From Candidatus Manganitrophus noduliformans (GTDB lineage Bacteria > Nitrospirota > Nitrospiria > SBBL01 > Manganitrophaceae), in assembly GCF_012184425.1 (NCBI RefSeq), contig NZ_VTOW01000003.1:1-64000 (forward strand): a stretch of DNA of 64,000 bases. The letters run 5' to 3'. A program made the translations under genes and the position numbers. Of the stretch, positions 45,869 to 54,416 are shown piece by piece (position 1 is the stretch's first letter; the number at the start of each line of letters is the position of its first letter). The notes beneath the pieces are model-generated. The model was not told where the DNA came from. It ran no database searches and saw only the letters and a program-made list of their open reading frames with translations.

Positions 45869-47419
45869 CTATTTTTTGGGGGGCCGGGAAGGTTTGATCG
45901 CTTTGGGCTTGCCGAGAAGATAGCCTTGGGCGAGGTAGATGCCGAGATCGCGGACGACCTCCAGCTCCTCCTCCGTCTCGATCCCCTCCGCAACCATCCC
46001 GACCGTCACATATTCCTGAAGGGCGGCGATCAAATTCTTTAAAAACTTTCTGAATTTCTTGGACGAGACCGCCTGGAGTGTCGTCATTCGATCGATTTTA
46101 ATGTAATCGGGCATCAGCTGCGCGACAAAGGGCAAGGAGATAAAGCCGGCCCCAAAATCATCGATTGCGAACTTAAAGCCCTTCCCCCGCCATTTGTCGG
46201 CCATCTGAAGATGTTTTTCGACGCTATGGAGGGCCTCCGCTTCCGAGATCTCTAAAATGACGTCAATGCCGGGGGGCTTCGGCACCGAATCCATCCGGCT
46301 GAGAATATCCGAATCGATATTCACGAACAGCCTTTCGATTTTATGCTCTTCGGCGGCCTTGAGCTGGGTGGAAAAACAGATCCGTTTCAATTCGTTCAGC
46401 TGTCCGATCGTGTGATATCTTCTGAAGAGATCGAAGACATTCAGCTTCCCTTTCGGGTCCCGGGTGAGCGCTTCAGAACCGATCACCTGTTTCGTCCGCA
46501 GATCGATAATCGGTTGGAACACCACCTTGATCGCCGTTTCATTGAGAGGGTAACCCTCGTCGCCGATGTGAATCTTCTCCCCCCCCTTCTTGGCGATATA
46601 GAGGGCGCGATCGGCGAGGTGAATCAGCTTGTCGAGATTGTCTCCGTGATCGGGATAGAGAGAGACGCCGATGCTCAGATCGAGGGGGACGGCCGCTTTT
46701 TTCCCGATTTTCCGGATTCCTTTTCGAATCCGTTCCGCGGCGATGAGGACCCCTTCCCGCGTCGCCTTCGAGAGGACCACGACGACCTCATCGCCCCCCC
46801 AGCGGAAGATTAAATCGGATCCCCGGGTCGACTGTTTCATGTCGGTGGCGACCGCTTTTAATATTTCATCTCCGAGCTGCCGCCCCTTGGCTTCGTTGAG
46901 GCTTTTGAAGTCGTCCAGGTCGCAGAGCATAAAGGCCAGGGCATGTTTGCCACGGTCTGCGCGGATGATCTCTTCTTCCGCCCGGTGATCGAAATAGCGG
47001 CGGTTGTAAAGCCCGGTGAGGGTGTCGCGCATCGCCTCCGATTTGATCTGCTCCATGAGAGAGCGAATCTGGCGATTCTGGCGAATCATGTTTTGCACGA
47101 GCCGCCAGAGAAGCTTGGCCTCCGCCCCGCTGAACAGCTCCGCCGATTTCTTTTTGTGTCCCAGGATGAAGGCCGGCATATCGGGATCGCCGGTCACCTC
47201 CAAAATCAGATCGACGTCCGGCTGGGTGATGAGATCAAGGAGACGGGTGGTGGAGAGAATGCCGAGCCGTTTGGCCTCTTGCATCCCGGGAGCGTCTTGG
47301 TTCGTGTCGGCAATGCCGGAAATTTGGATGTCGGGGATCTCGGAGAAGCACTGCAGCAGCGCCAGGCCCCCTCTCCCCGCTCCGATAATCGCGATCCGGA
47401 TGACTGTTTCTTCCGACAT
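45869..47419 (-). CDS. Rossmann-GGDEF-EAL c-di-GMP protein
   Basis: A 516-residue soluble protein. Residues 7-100 form an NAD-binding-like Rossmann domain (IAIIGAGRGGLALL, then DTNQDAPGM), as in Gfo/Idh-type or homoserine-dehydrogenase folds. The GGDEF domain (about 125-285) has GGDEV at 208-212 and an inhibitory RxxD site (R199-D202). The EAL domain (about 295-515) keeps EAL (316-318), NID, EISE, DDFG (420-423) and EGIE. Both making and breaking of c-di-GMP look possible. An NAD(H)- or metabolite-sensing N-terminus is unusual for this class. It has a leaderless-type promoter. Confidence 0.9.
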   Translation of the reverse strand: MSEETVIRIAIIGAGRGGLALLQCFSEIPDIQISGIADTNQDAPGMQEAKRLGILSTTRLLDLITQPDVDLILEVTGDPDMPAFILGHKKKSAELFSGAEAKLLWRLVQNMIRQNRQIRSLMEQIKSEAMRDTLTGLYNRRYFDHRAEEEIIRADRGKHALAFMLCDLDDFKSLNEAKGRQLGDEILKAVATDMKQSTRGSDLIFRWGGDEVVVVLSKATREGVLIAAERIRKGIRKIGKKAAVPLDLSIGVSLYPDHGDNLDKLIHLADRALYIAKKGGEKIHIGDEGYPLNETAIKVVFQPIIDLRTKQVIGSEALTRDPKGKLNVFDLFRRYHTIGQLNELKRICFSTQLKAAEEHKIERLFVNIDSDILSRMDSVPKPPGIDVILEISEAEALHSVEKHLQMADKWRGKGFKFAIDDFGAGFISLPFVAQLMPDYIKIDRMTTLQAVSSKKFRKFLKNLIAALQEYVTVGMVAEGIETEEELEVVRDLGIYLAQGYLLGKPKAIKPSRPPKK

Positions 47420-47426
47420 GTGATTT

Positions 47427-47454
47427 AATATACCACCCCGGTAAAATTTGACAA
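47427..47454 (-). promoter_or_regulatory. Promoter of the GGDEF-EAL gene, predicting a leaderless mRNA
   Basis: On the minus strand, TTGTCA (47454-47449), a 16-bp spacer and TATATT (47432-47427) stand seven bases before the ATG at 47419. No ribosome site is present. Confidence 0.6.
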
Positions 47455-47540
47455 GGAAAGGGAGTGGGGATCGTCTTATAAAAGGCGGGGTTTCGAACAG
47501 GAGGCGCCGCCGAACCCCAGATCCGGGTAAAAGAACCCGA

Positions 47541-47569
47541 TTGCCCGGAGAAGGGGAAGCCTCTATAAT
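47541..47569 (+). promoter_or_regulatory. Promoter of the radical SAM gene
   Basis: TTGCCC at 47541-47546, a 17-bp spacer and consensus TATAAT at 47564-47569, with a leader of about 30 bases. Confidence 0.55.
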
Positions 47570-47607
47570 AAGCTTTCCAACGTCACGGGAGGTCGGAAGA
47601 GAGGGTC

Positions 47608-49059
47608 ATGAAGAAGCGGGGGGAGATTTTACTCATTTCTTGTTATGAGCTGGGACACCAGCCGGTGGGGATCGCCATGCCGCTGGGATTTCTCGCGCGG
47701 GCCGGTTATCTTCCCGACGCGGTCGATCTCTCGGTCGATAAACTCGATCCCGAAAAGGTCGCGCGCGCCCGGTTTGTCGGCATTTCCGTCCCGATGCACA
47801 CGGCGCTCCGGATCGGCGCGCGGGTGTTGGAGCGGGTTCGGGAGATGAATCCCTCCTGCCACGTTGCCTTTTTCGGCCTTTACGCTTCGTTGAATGAAGC
47901 GTACCTTCTGAAGAACGGGGCCGATTCGGTGATCGGCGGCGAATATGAGGGGCCGCTGCTGGCGCTGATCGACCGGCTCGCCGCGGGGCGGGCCGATTCG
48001 TCCGATGCGATTGACGGGGTCAGCCGGGGGGAGGAGCGGCAAGCGCCGCTGCGCGCGCATTTGTCCTTCGCGGTTCCCGACCGCGAGACGCTGCCCTCCC
48101 TTGCAAAGTATGCTCATCTTGAAGAAAACGGCGTCCGCCGGACGGCCGGCTCCGTCGAGGCGAGCCGGGGCTGCCGCCATCTCTGCCGTCACTGCCCGAT
48201 CCCGCCGGTGTATGAAGGTCGGTTTTTTCTGGTTCCCTATGAGACCGTTCTGGCGGACATACGAAACCTCGTTCGACTCGGGACGACCCATATCACTTTC
48301 GGCGATCCCGATTTTCTCAACGGCCCGAACCACTCGCTTCGGATCGTCCGGGCGATGCGCGAAGCGTTTCCGGAGATCACGTTCGATTTTACGGCCAAGG
48401 TTGAGCACCTCTTGAAGCACCGCGCCTTGATTCCCGAGTTTGCTGCGCTCGGCTGCCGGTTCATCATCTCGGCGGTCGAATCGTTAAACGATACCGTCCT
48501 TCATCATCTTGCCAAGAATCATACGCGGGCCGACGTTCTCGAAGCGTTGAAGATTGTCCGGGAGGCGGGGATTGCGCTTCGCCCTTCGCTGGTTCCCTTT
48601 ACCCCCTGGACGACGCTGGACGACATAATCGCCCTATTCGATTTCGTCGAGAAAGAGGGGCTGATCGATCATCTCGATCCGGTCCAATATACGATTCGTC
48701 TGTTGATTCCACCCGGATCTCTCTTCCTCAAAGAGCCGAGCATGGCTCCCCATTTGGGGCCGCTCGTTCAGGAGACGTTTACTTATCAATGGACCCATCC
48801 CGATCCGAGGATGGATCGGCTTCAGAAGGAGATGAGCCGCGTGGTCGAGGCGGGGACGGAGGAGGACCCGATGGTGGTTTTTTATCGATTGAAGGCGCTG
48901 GCGGTTGCCGCGAAGGAGGGCCGGTCCCCTCGAAAGATCGACGTGGCGGTCGATCCGAACCGTCCGAAGCCCCCGCGCCTGACCGAGCCGTGGTTCTGCT
49001 GCGCCGAGCCGACGGAGAATCAGTTCGCGGTCCTGGATGATTCCGAGAAGATTCTTTAG
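47608..49059 (+). CDS. CCAEP-tail radical SAM protein
   Basis: A 483-residue radical SAM enzyme. A B12-binding-like N-terminal half (about 1-130; GIAMPLGFLARAGY, VGISVPMHTALRIGARV) precedes the radical SAM domain with the CxxxCxxC cluster motif C189-C193-C196 (GCRHLCRHC). The C-terminus carries CCAEP at 464-468 (WFCCAEPTENQ), the mark of the CUAEP/CCAEP-tail radical SAM family, in which the second residue is sometimes selenocysteine. Here both codons are TGC, so this is the all-cysteine form. The reaction is not known. No small peptide substrate gene is obvious next to it. Confidence 0.88.
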   Translation: MKKRGEILLISCYELGHQPVGIAMPLGFLARAGYLPDAVDLSVDKLDPEKVARARFVGISVPMHTALRIGARVLERVREMNPSCHVAFFGLYASLNEAYLLKNGADSVIGGEYEGPLLALIDRLAAGRADSSDAIDGVSRGEERQAPLRAHLSFAVPDRETLPSLAKYAHLEENGVRRTAGSVEASRGCRHLCRHCPIPPVYEGRFFLVPYETVLADIRNLVRLGTTHITFGDPDFLNGPNHSLRIVRAMREAFPEITFDFTAKVEHLLKHRALIPEFAALGCRFIISAVESLNDTVLHHLAKNHTRADVLEALKIVREAGIALRPSLVPFTPWTTLDDIIALFDFVEKEGLIDHLDPVQYTIRLLIPPGSLFLKEPSMAPHLGPLVQETFTYQWTHPDPRMDRLQKEMSRVVEAGTEEDPMVVFYRLKALAVAAKEGRSPRKIDVAVDPNRPKPPRLTEPWFCCAEPTENQFAVLDDSEKIL

Positions 49060-49080
49060 CCAGCGCAGCGGAGGTTGTGG

Positions 49081-49410
49081 TTATGTCCTGGATTTCACGA
49101 TTTTACTTGCGGCTTGGTGGTAGGTGGAGAGGGTCCGATCGGTGCAGAGGATGTCGAGATCGATGCGATTTCCTACGGCGACGATGACTTCAAAGCGGCG
49201 GGCGCGCCAGCAGGCTTGAAATCCAGCCCGAAGCGCTTCCACGGGGGGTCGGCGCTGCTCCCTTTGTCCAGAAGAGACACCGGGGCGGGTAAAGCTTTCA
49301 AAAATCTCGAGGAGGACTTCTTCATGACGGGTCGGGATGTGAGGAAGGGTCTGAATGAGCGATCGAAGCTGAGAGATCCTTTGAAGGGTTCGGTCCACAT
49401 CCTCTTTCAT
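49081..49410 (-). CDS. Small helical partner of the nucleotidyltransferase
   Basis: A 109-residue predicted mostly helical, charged protein. Its ATG overlaps the nucleotidyltransferase stop by four bases (ATGA), with GGGGAG before it, so the two are made together. No HEPN RxxxxH motif or other known signature is seen, and it does not match families I recognise. Position and coupling suggest the partner half of a toxin-antitoxin-like pair. Confidence 0.5.
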   Translation of the reverse strand: MKEDVDRTLQRISQLRSLIQTLPHIPTRHEEVLLEIFESFTRPGVSSGQREQRRPPVEALRAGFQACWRARRFEVIVAVGNRIDLDILCTDRTLSTYHQAASKIVKSRT

Positions 49411-49868
49411 CCTTCTCCTCCCCCTTCAAGCGCTTCAATATCGGCTTTGTCCTGAAGCGATCCCCGAAGCGCTTTAAGACGTTTTAGATCCTGGACGGCT
49501 GCGATCCAGAGATCACGGCCCTGCCATGAGAGGCGCGTTCTGTTTTCCAACACGCTTGCAATCTCATCCGTTTGCGGAATCAAGAAGTCCAGGACCAGGA
49601 AGTCCTCTCCGGAAAGTTTGGTCAGCCGTCGAATCAGAAGACGCCCTTGGGCAAGAAGCATCGGGTTGGCTTCAACTGTATAACCCAACCTTTCCATGGC
49701 CGACCGGATCGCGCTCCAGTCTTCTTCCCGGACGAGCAGGTCGATATCTTCGGTGGCTCTCGGCCGGGTATAAAGCGAGACGGCAATTCCCCCCACGAGG
49801 GCATAGGGAAGCTTCTGCTTCGACAGGGCCTCAATAATCTGAACCAGTTCCGCGTAGAGATCCAACAC
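49407..49868 (-). CDS. AbiEii/MNT-type nucleotidyltransferase
   Basis: A protein of 153 residues from GTG 49868, which has GAGGAG eight bases upstream; a TTG at 49907 would add 13 residues. The core motif LVGGIAVSLYTRPRATEDID carries the GG and DxD-type (EDIDLL) residues of minimal nucleotidyltransferases. Such enzymes act as toxins or as antitoxins that modify their partners (AMPylation). The coupled downstream gene strengthens this view. Substrate is unknown. Confidence 0.7.
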   Translation of the reverse strand: MLDLYAELVQIIEALSKQKLPYALVGGIAVSLYTRPRATEDIDLLVREEDWSAIRSAMERLGYTVEANPMLLAQGRLLIRRLTKLSGEDFLVLDFLIPQTDEIASVLENRTRLSWQGRDLWIAAVQDLKRLKALRGSLQDKADIEALEGGGEG

Positions 49869-49974
49869 CGGAAACGCTCCTCGAGAGCCACGTTCTTGAA
49901 AACCCAATTCTACATCCTTTCAGACTAAAATCAATAGAGAAAGACGGTGGGCCGGGATGATGAACGGAACCGGG

Positions 49975-52875
49975 TCAGTCACTCCGTCTCCACTTAAAAG
50001 CAAGGGGAATAAACATGATCACGCCTGTCAGTAAGACTCCTCCGGAGAGCCGTGGATGCTCCAGGGTGAAGACCACCGGCGTCAGCATGAGCCGGGTCCC
50101 CGCTTTCAGCAGCGGACGCCTCGCGATAAACCTCGCCGCGTCGGGGCTCCAGGCGTAGTAAAAATCGATAAATTGCTTTCCCACAGCCGACCGCATTAAC
50201 ACCTCATCTCGGAAGTTTCTGAGCGTTTGAACATGGGGGTCGAGATAGCTGCCATACGCCGCTGTGGCGATGAAACAGCCGCGCCCATCGTCCGAGGCCG
50301 ATGCGGTGACGGTGACCGATGTTGTGGCTTCGGCGTTCTTTCCCCGTTGATCGACCGCGATCACTTTCGCCGTATAGGCGCCGCCGGAAGTATATTTCCG
50401 GCTGACCGTCGGCGTGGTGGTGATCGCGTCGGTGGCGCCGTCATTATCAAAGTCCCAGAGGTATTCGGCGATGCTGTCATCCGGATCGGGATCGGAGGCC
50501 GACGCGGTGAAGGGGACGGTGGTCCCATCGGCTGGGCCGGCGCTGAGGCTCACGGTCGGGGGCTGGTCGGACTGAAGGGCATTGAAGGCGTTGAGGAGGC
50601 TGACCTTCCCATGGCCCCAGGTGTTGTCGGGCAGCTCTGTGCCGGTGAAAAAGTCTTGGACGGCGGTGTTCTTTAAAAGCGGGCGGGGAAAGTTGGTCGC
50701 ATCGGCCTGAAGGATCAAGGCGGCGGCACCGGTCACCATAGGCGCCGACATGCTTGTCCCTCCGATCATTAGATGGCGCCCATCACGTGAAAGGTTTTCC
50801 GGGATACAGTTAGATACAAAACAGTCGGCAGAAGCGGATGACATGAGGACTCCTGGCGCCGCAAGATCAGGCTTGATCCGGCCATCCCGGGTTGGACCAC
50901 CGGCGGATAGAAAATAGAGCCAGCCGAAATCCTGAAATGCGGCCAGGCTTTGTTGGGCGCCGGTTGAACTTTCCCACCGGAACTTGGTCGTGTAAGCCCC
51001 TACTGTGATCGCGCCGTATGAGGATCCTGGTTCAGCAACCGTTCCGGCCACGGAACTGTCTGGATTCCTGGGGACATGATCCCTGAAAAAGACCTCTCCA
51101 AAAGGTGGAACGGTCCACGCATCCCACTTTCCGCTTCCTCTGTTTCCTGTTCGCTGTAGTGTAATCGACCACACGAACTCACCACTCCCCCGGCCGCTAA
51201 AGGTAACCAGGCTGTTCTTGTCCCCGTTGGGGGGAGAGGAATTGGCGTTGAAGATTTGGACGATTGATCCGTCGATGACGGCGGACTGTCTGGCCCCGTC
51301 AGTGGCAGAGAGGGGGGTGCCGTTCGGTGCGGTAACCTTGATCGTATAGGCGTCCTCGCCGGCGTACCAGAGACTGAGAATTACATCGGTGCAACCGGGA
51401 GCGTGACAGTTGGAGAGGTCGACCGTCAGCGTGTCCGATCCGTCTTTCGGAATTGTTCCCTCGGCGGGCATCGGAATTGCCCTTTGATTCCCTGCCGAAG
51501 CGACGATTATCCTACCCGGTCCGACTGCACTCTGGACCGCCTGGTCGAGGAGGCTGGTTCCGTCGATCGGGCCGCCGTGAAAACCGAAGCTCATGTTGAC
51601 GACCGCCGGTTCATTCAGGACCTTCGCCTTTTCGAAAAGATAGGCCATCGCATCGACAACGGCGGCACTCTCGAAGGTGCCGCTCTCCTCTCCCCCTTTT
51701 AGTTTCACGACGACCAGATCGGCTTTTGGCGCAACTCCTTTGTATTTTCCAGCCGCCTCTTGTCCATTCGTCGCTGATCCATCCCCCGCCGCGATTCCTG
51801 CCACATGGGTTCCGTGCCCAAGTGTGTCGGCGCTGCGGACTTGCCGGTTCGCAGGTCTGGCTGGTCGCAGTCGTCGGTATTGAGGGCGGCGTTGATCTGA
51901 GAGGCGGTGTACTCCACGCCGTAATCATTGGCGGCGTCGCCATCAGTTCCGACATCGACCGATATCTCTCCGCTTAACGCCGGTGTCAGGGTCTGGTCCC
52001 AGAGGAAGCGGATACGCGATTTTCCCGTAGTATCATCAATGAAGTCATCATGGCACCAGTCTATTCCAGAGTCGAGCACACCGACGATCACCCCTTCGCC
52101 TTCCAGACCGGAGTCGTGAAGAGGTTTTGCACCAATGCCCAGGGGAACCCGTTTTGTTGGATCATTGTAAAGAATCAGCCGAAAGTCCCCCGCTCTGCCC
52201 ATCTTTTCTGAGACTTCAATGAAGAAGGTCACAGTCGTTTGGAAAGTGAATGTCAGTTGGGCGTCCGAGCCGGGTCCGGAGTCATCGTCGGTGGCAAGGA
52301 TGGTATTGCACTCGCTATCTTCGCAAACCTTCAAAACAGGATCAAATGTACTTTCCTGACCTGCGCCTGCATGCATTGAAATCGTCAGGGATTGTCCAGC
52401 TTGAGCATCATAGGGAAGGGCGACCGGGTTTCCGGCGTCTAGCTGGCCCCCCCACTGCAGAGGAGGCCGCAGTGGCAACATCGTTAAAGCGCTTAAGTCG
52501 GACGGCCGGTTCAATGTAGCGGACGGCTGGGTTCTCGGCCACTGCTTCCAAAGCGGCGGGAGTCACCGTAGCGCTTGCCACATTGCCGATCCGGCTCCGA
52601 AGGACGAGACCGGGGATCGAAGAGAGATCGGCCTCGCCGGAGAACCCGATCAGGACATCGATGGTCGCCGCTTCCTTTTCCTTGAGCTTCATGGAAAGCG
52701 ATTTCTGAAGTTTGGGTTGCTCGGAAGGAGGGGTGATGAGAAACCGCTGCAGCCGGGGGTCGAGGGTCGCCCGTTTTTTCTCGGCGATATCGGTTGTCTC
52801 CGCCGTTGCACCGAGCGAGGTCGCCAGGAGCGCCAGCAAAAACAGGACCACTTTAAACCGCCGAAGATTCCTCAT
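49975..52875 (-). pseudogene. Subtilisin-like (S8) serine protease split by two frameshifts
   Basis: Three successive minus-strand frames (52875-52408, 52514-51705, 51804-49975, the last open further upstream) together give one exported protease of about 960 residues. Frame 1 has the signal peptide and an inhibitor-like propeptide; frame 2 a PPC-like domain (AGQSLTISMHAG) and the catalytic Asp (VGVLDSGID); frame 3 the catalytic His (GHGTHVAGIAAG) and Ser (GTSMSAP), a PKD domain (WDFDNDGATDA) and a C-terminal CFI-box-CTERM region (GCFIATAAYGS) with a closing transmembrane helix and Arg/Lys end. The first shift lies at a seven-G tract (52447-52453, read as C on the plus strand), the second between about 51825 and 51885. 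A decayed gene, sequencing error or phase-variable gene are all possible. Confidence 0.85.
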
Positions 52876-53194
52876 GGTGGTTCTCCTCTAAACGCCGCAT
52901 TAAGGTCTAGTTGGGGTTGGGTTGGATATCTATAACTTATCCCACAAAGTTATTGCAAGGAGAAAAGCATCGTGATTAGGCCACGGGGTGGAAAGCCGAA
53001 TTTGCCCGCAATCGGTCCGGTGTGACGCGCCGGCGGAGGTAGAAGTCCTCTTTTGAGTTGCGCTTCGTTTAGAAAGCCGACTTGCATGAAGAGAGTGGAT
53101 TTCTCTAGACTTAATATATTCACGATTCACTCGATCTCTCTTTCGTGGGACGAAATCGGCCCCAGCGACAGGCGTCTATGGCGAGCGGGGTTCT
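52876..53194. other. Divergent intergenic region, protease and esterase-like lipoprotein
   Basis: A 319-bp gap with the protease promoter near its left end and no convincing gene. An AT-rich stretch (TTAATATATTCACG, near 53108-53121) may serve the plus-strand lipoprotein gene, but no matching -35 at normal spacing is seen. Confidence 0.4.
52929..52958 (-). promoter_or_regulatory. Protease gene promoter
   Basis: On the minus strand, TTGCAA (52958-52953), an 18-bp spacer and TATAGA (52934-52929). Confidence 0.5.
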
Positions 53195-54301
53195 ATGAGA
53201 ATTTCAGTATTATTTATTCTGATTGTCCTCTCTGTTCTCTCCGGCTGCGGCTCCGGAGGCGATTCTTCAGAAGATATCTCGCCACAAGAGCCGCCCATTG
53301 TCCAAGAGATCCGGGCGACCGGTATCGATCAATTTCTGGGCCAAACGGAATCGAGAAGAGAACAACAAGCGGAGTGGGAGGTCCTTTTTTTCAATCCGGC
53401 GGAGGGGCGGGCCATTTGCCTTTTCGGATCTGAATATCAGATCAGCATCCGCCGCGGCGCTTCCAGCAACGTCATGTTCTATCTCCAGGGCGGAGGAGCC
53501 TGCTGGGACGCATTGACCTGCCTCGACTTAAGGACGGCACGAGAGACGGCGGAGCGGTCGTCCGCGGGTGGGATTCTGGACGCGTCGCGGTCCGACAATC
53601 CATTTAGAGATTGGAATGTTGTGTTTGTCTCCTATTGCGACGGGTCGGTCTTCAGCGGCGACAACGTGGTCCAATACCGGGATGTCACGGCCTATCATCA
53701 CGGTCTCGCGAACCTCGGCGCGGCCATGACCGCCATGCAACGGACGTTTCCCGACCCGGAGAAGATGTTGGTGGCCGGCTCCAGCGCAGGGGGGTACGGG
53801 ACCCTCTATGCCATGATGATGGCGAAGCTGGTCTTTCCGGACCGGAGCAACTGGGTGTTGAGCGACTCCGGCCCCGGAATCCAGAATGTAAACGACACCG
53901 TCGCGAGAGTGCAGCGCGAGCAAAACTGGGCTTTTCCCCGTTTCTTCCCGGCCGGCTGCACCCGCTGCCCGGAGCAACCGGCTTATCTCTTCGAATGGGC
54001 CCTCAGCCGCGATCCGAATCTGCGGGTTGGAATGTTCTCTTCGCTTCGCGATCTGGTGCTTCAAGCCTTTCTCTTTCTGAACGGGCCGGAATTCGAAGCG
54101 CTGCTTCGGCAAGTCACCGATGACATGGTCAGCCGTGTTGGAGATCGGCTGCACCGCTTTTTCATCCCAGGGGTCCTGCATACAATTCTGCTCGACCCCT
54201 CTTTCTATGACTTGCGGCTAAACGGCATTTCGATGGCCGAATGGACGGCGGCGATGGTCAACAACAACGACGCCGCTTGGCCTGATCTTGTCGCGCAGTA
54301 G
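53195..54301 (+). CDS. Pectinacetylesterase/Notum-family lipoprotein
   Basis: A 368-residue lipoprotein (lipobox LSVLSGCGS) with an alpha/beta-hydrolase of the pectinacetylesterase type. Motifs: FYLQGGGACWDALTC (oxyanion region), VSYCDGSVFSGDN, the nucleophile elbow AGSSAGGYGT with the catalytic Ser, and the later HTILLD His. The family removes acetyl or acyl groups from polysaccharides or proteins. Being lipid-anchored, it acts in the periplasm or at the surface. No polysaccharide-lyase neighbours are present, so substrate is open. Confidence 0.85.
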   Translation: MRISVLFILIVLSVLSGCGSGGDSSEDISPQEPPIVQEIRATGIDQFLGQTESRREQQAEWEVLFFNPAEGRAICLFGSEYQISIRRGASSNVMFYLQGGGACWDALTCLDLRTARETAERSSAGGILDASRSDNPFRDWNVVFVSYCDGSVFSGDNVVQYRDVTAYHHGLANLGAAMTAMQRTFPDPEKMLVAGSSAGGYGTLYAMMMAKLVFPDRSNWVLSDSGPGIQNVNDTVARVQREQNWAFPRFFPAGCTRCPEQPAYLFEWALSRDPNLRVGMFSSLRDLVLQAFLFLNGPEFEALLRQVTDDMVSRVGDRLHRFFIPGVLHTILLDPSFYDLRLNGISMAEWTAAMVNNNDAAWPDLVAQ

Positions 54302-54356
54302 GCGGCTCGGTTCATTCATTCCTCTTTTTCCCGGCAATCGTTCCGCAATCAAAACC

Positions 54357-54385
54357 TTGACACCCTTCGGTCCGTCCGCTACGAT
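54357..54385 (+). promoter_or_regulatory. Promoter of the aldolase/dehydrogenase gene
   Basis: TTGACA at 54357-54362, a 17-bp spacer and TACGAT at 54380-54385; GAGGAGG precedes the ATG at 54417. Confidence 0.65.
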
Positions 54386-54416
54386 AGGCCCCATTCTATC
54401 TTCTTGAGGAGGGTTC

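Noticed and set aside
48998-49006. Selenocysteine in the CCAEP tail
   Set aside because: Both residues are encoded by TGC; there is no in-frame TGA before the real stop.
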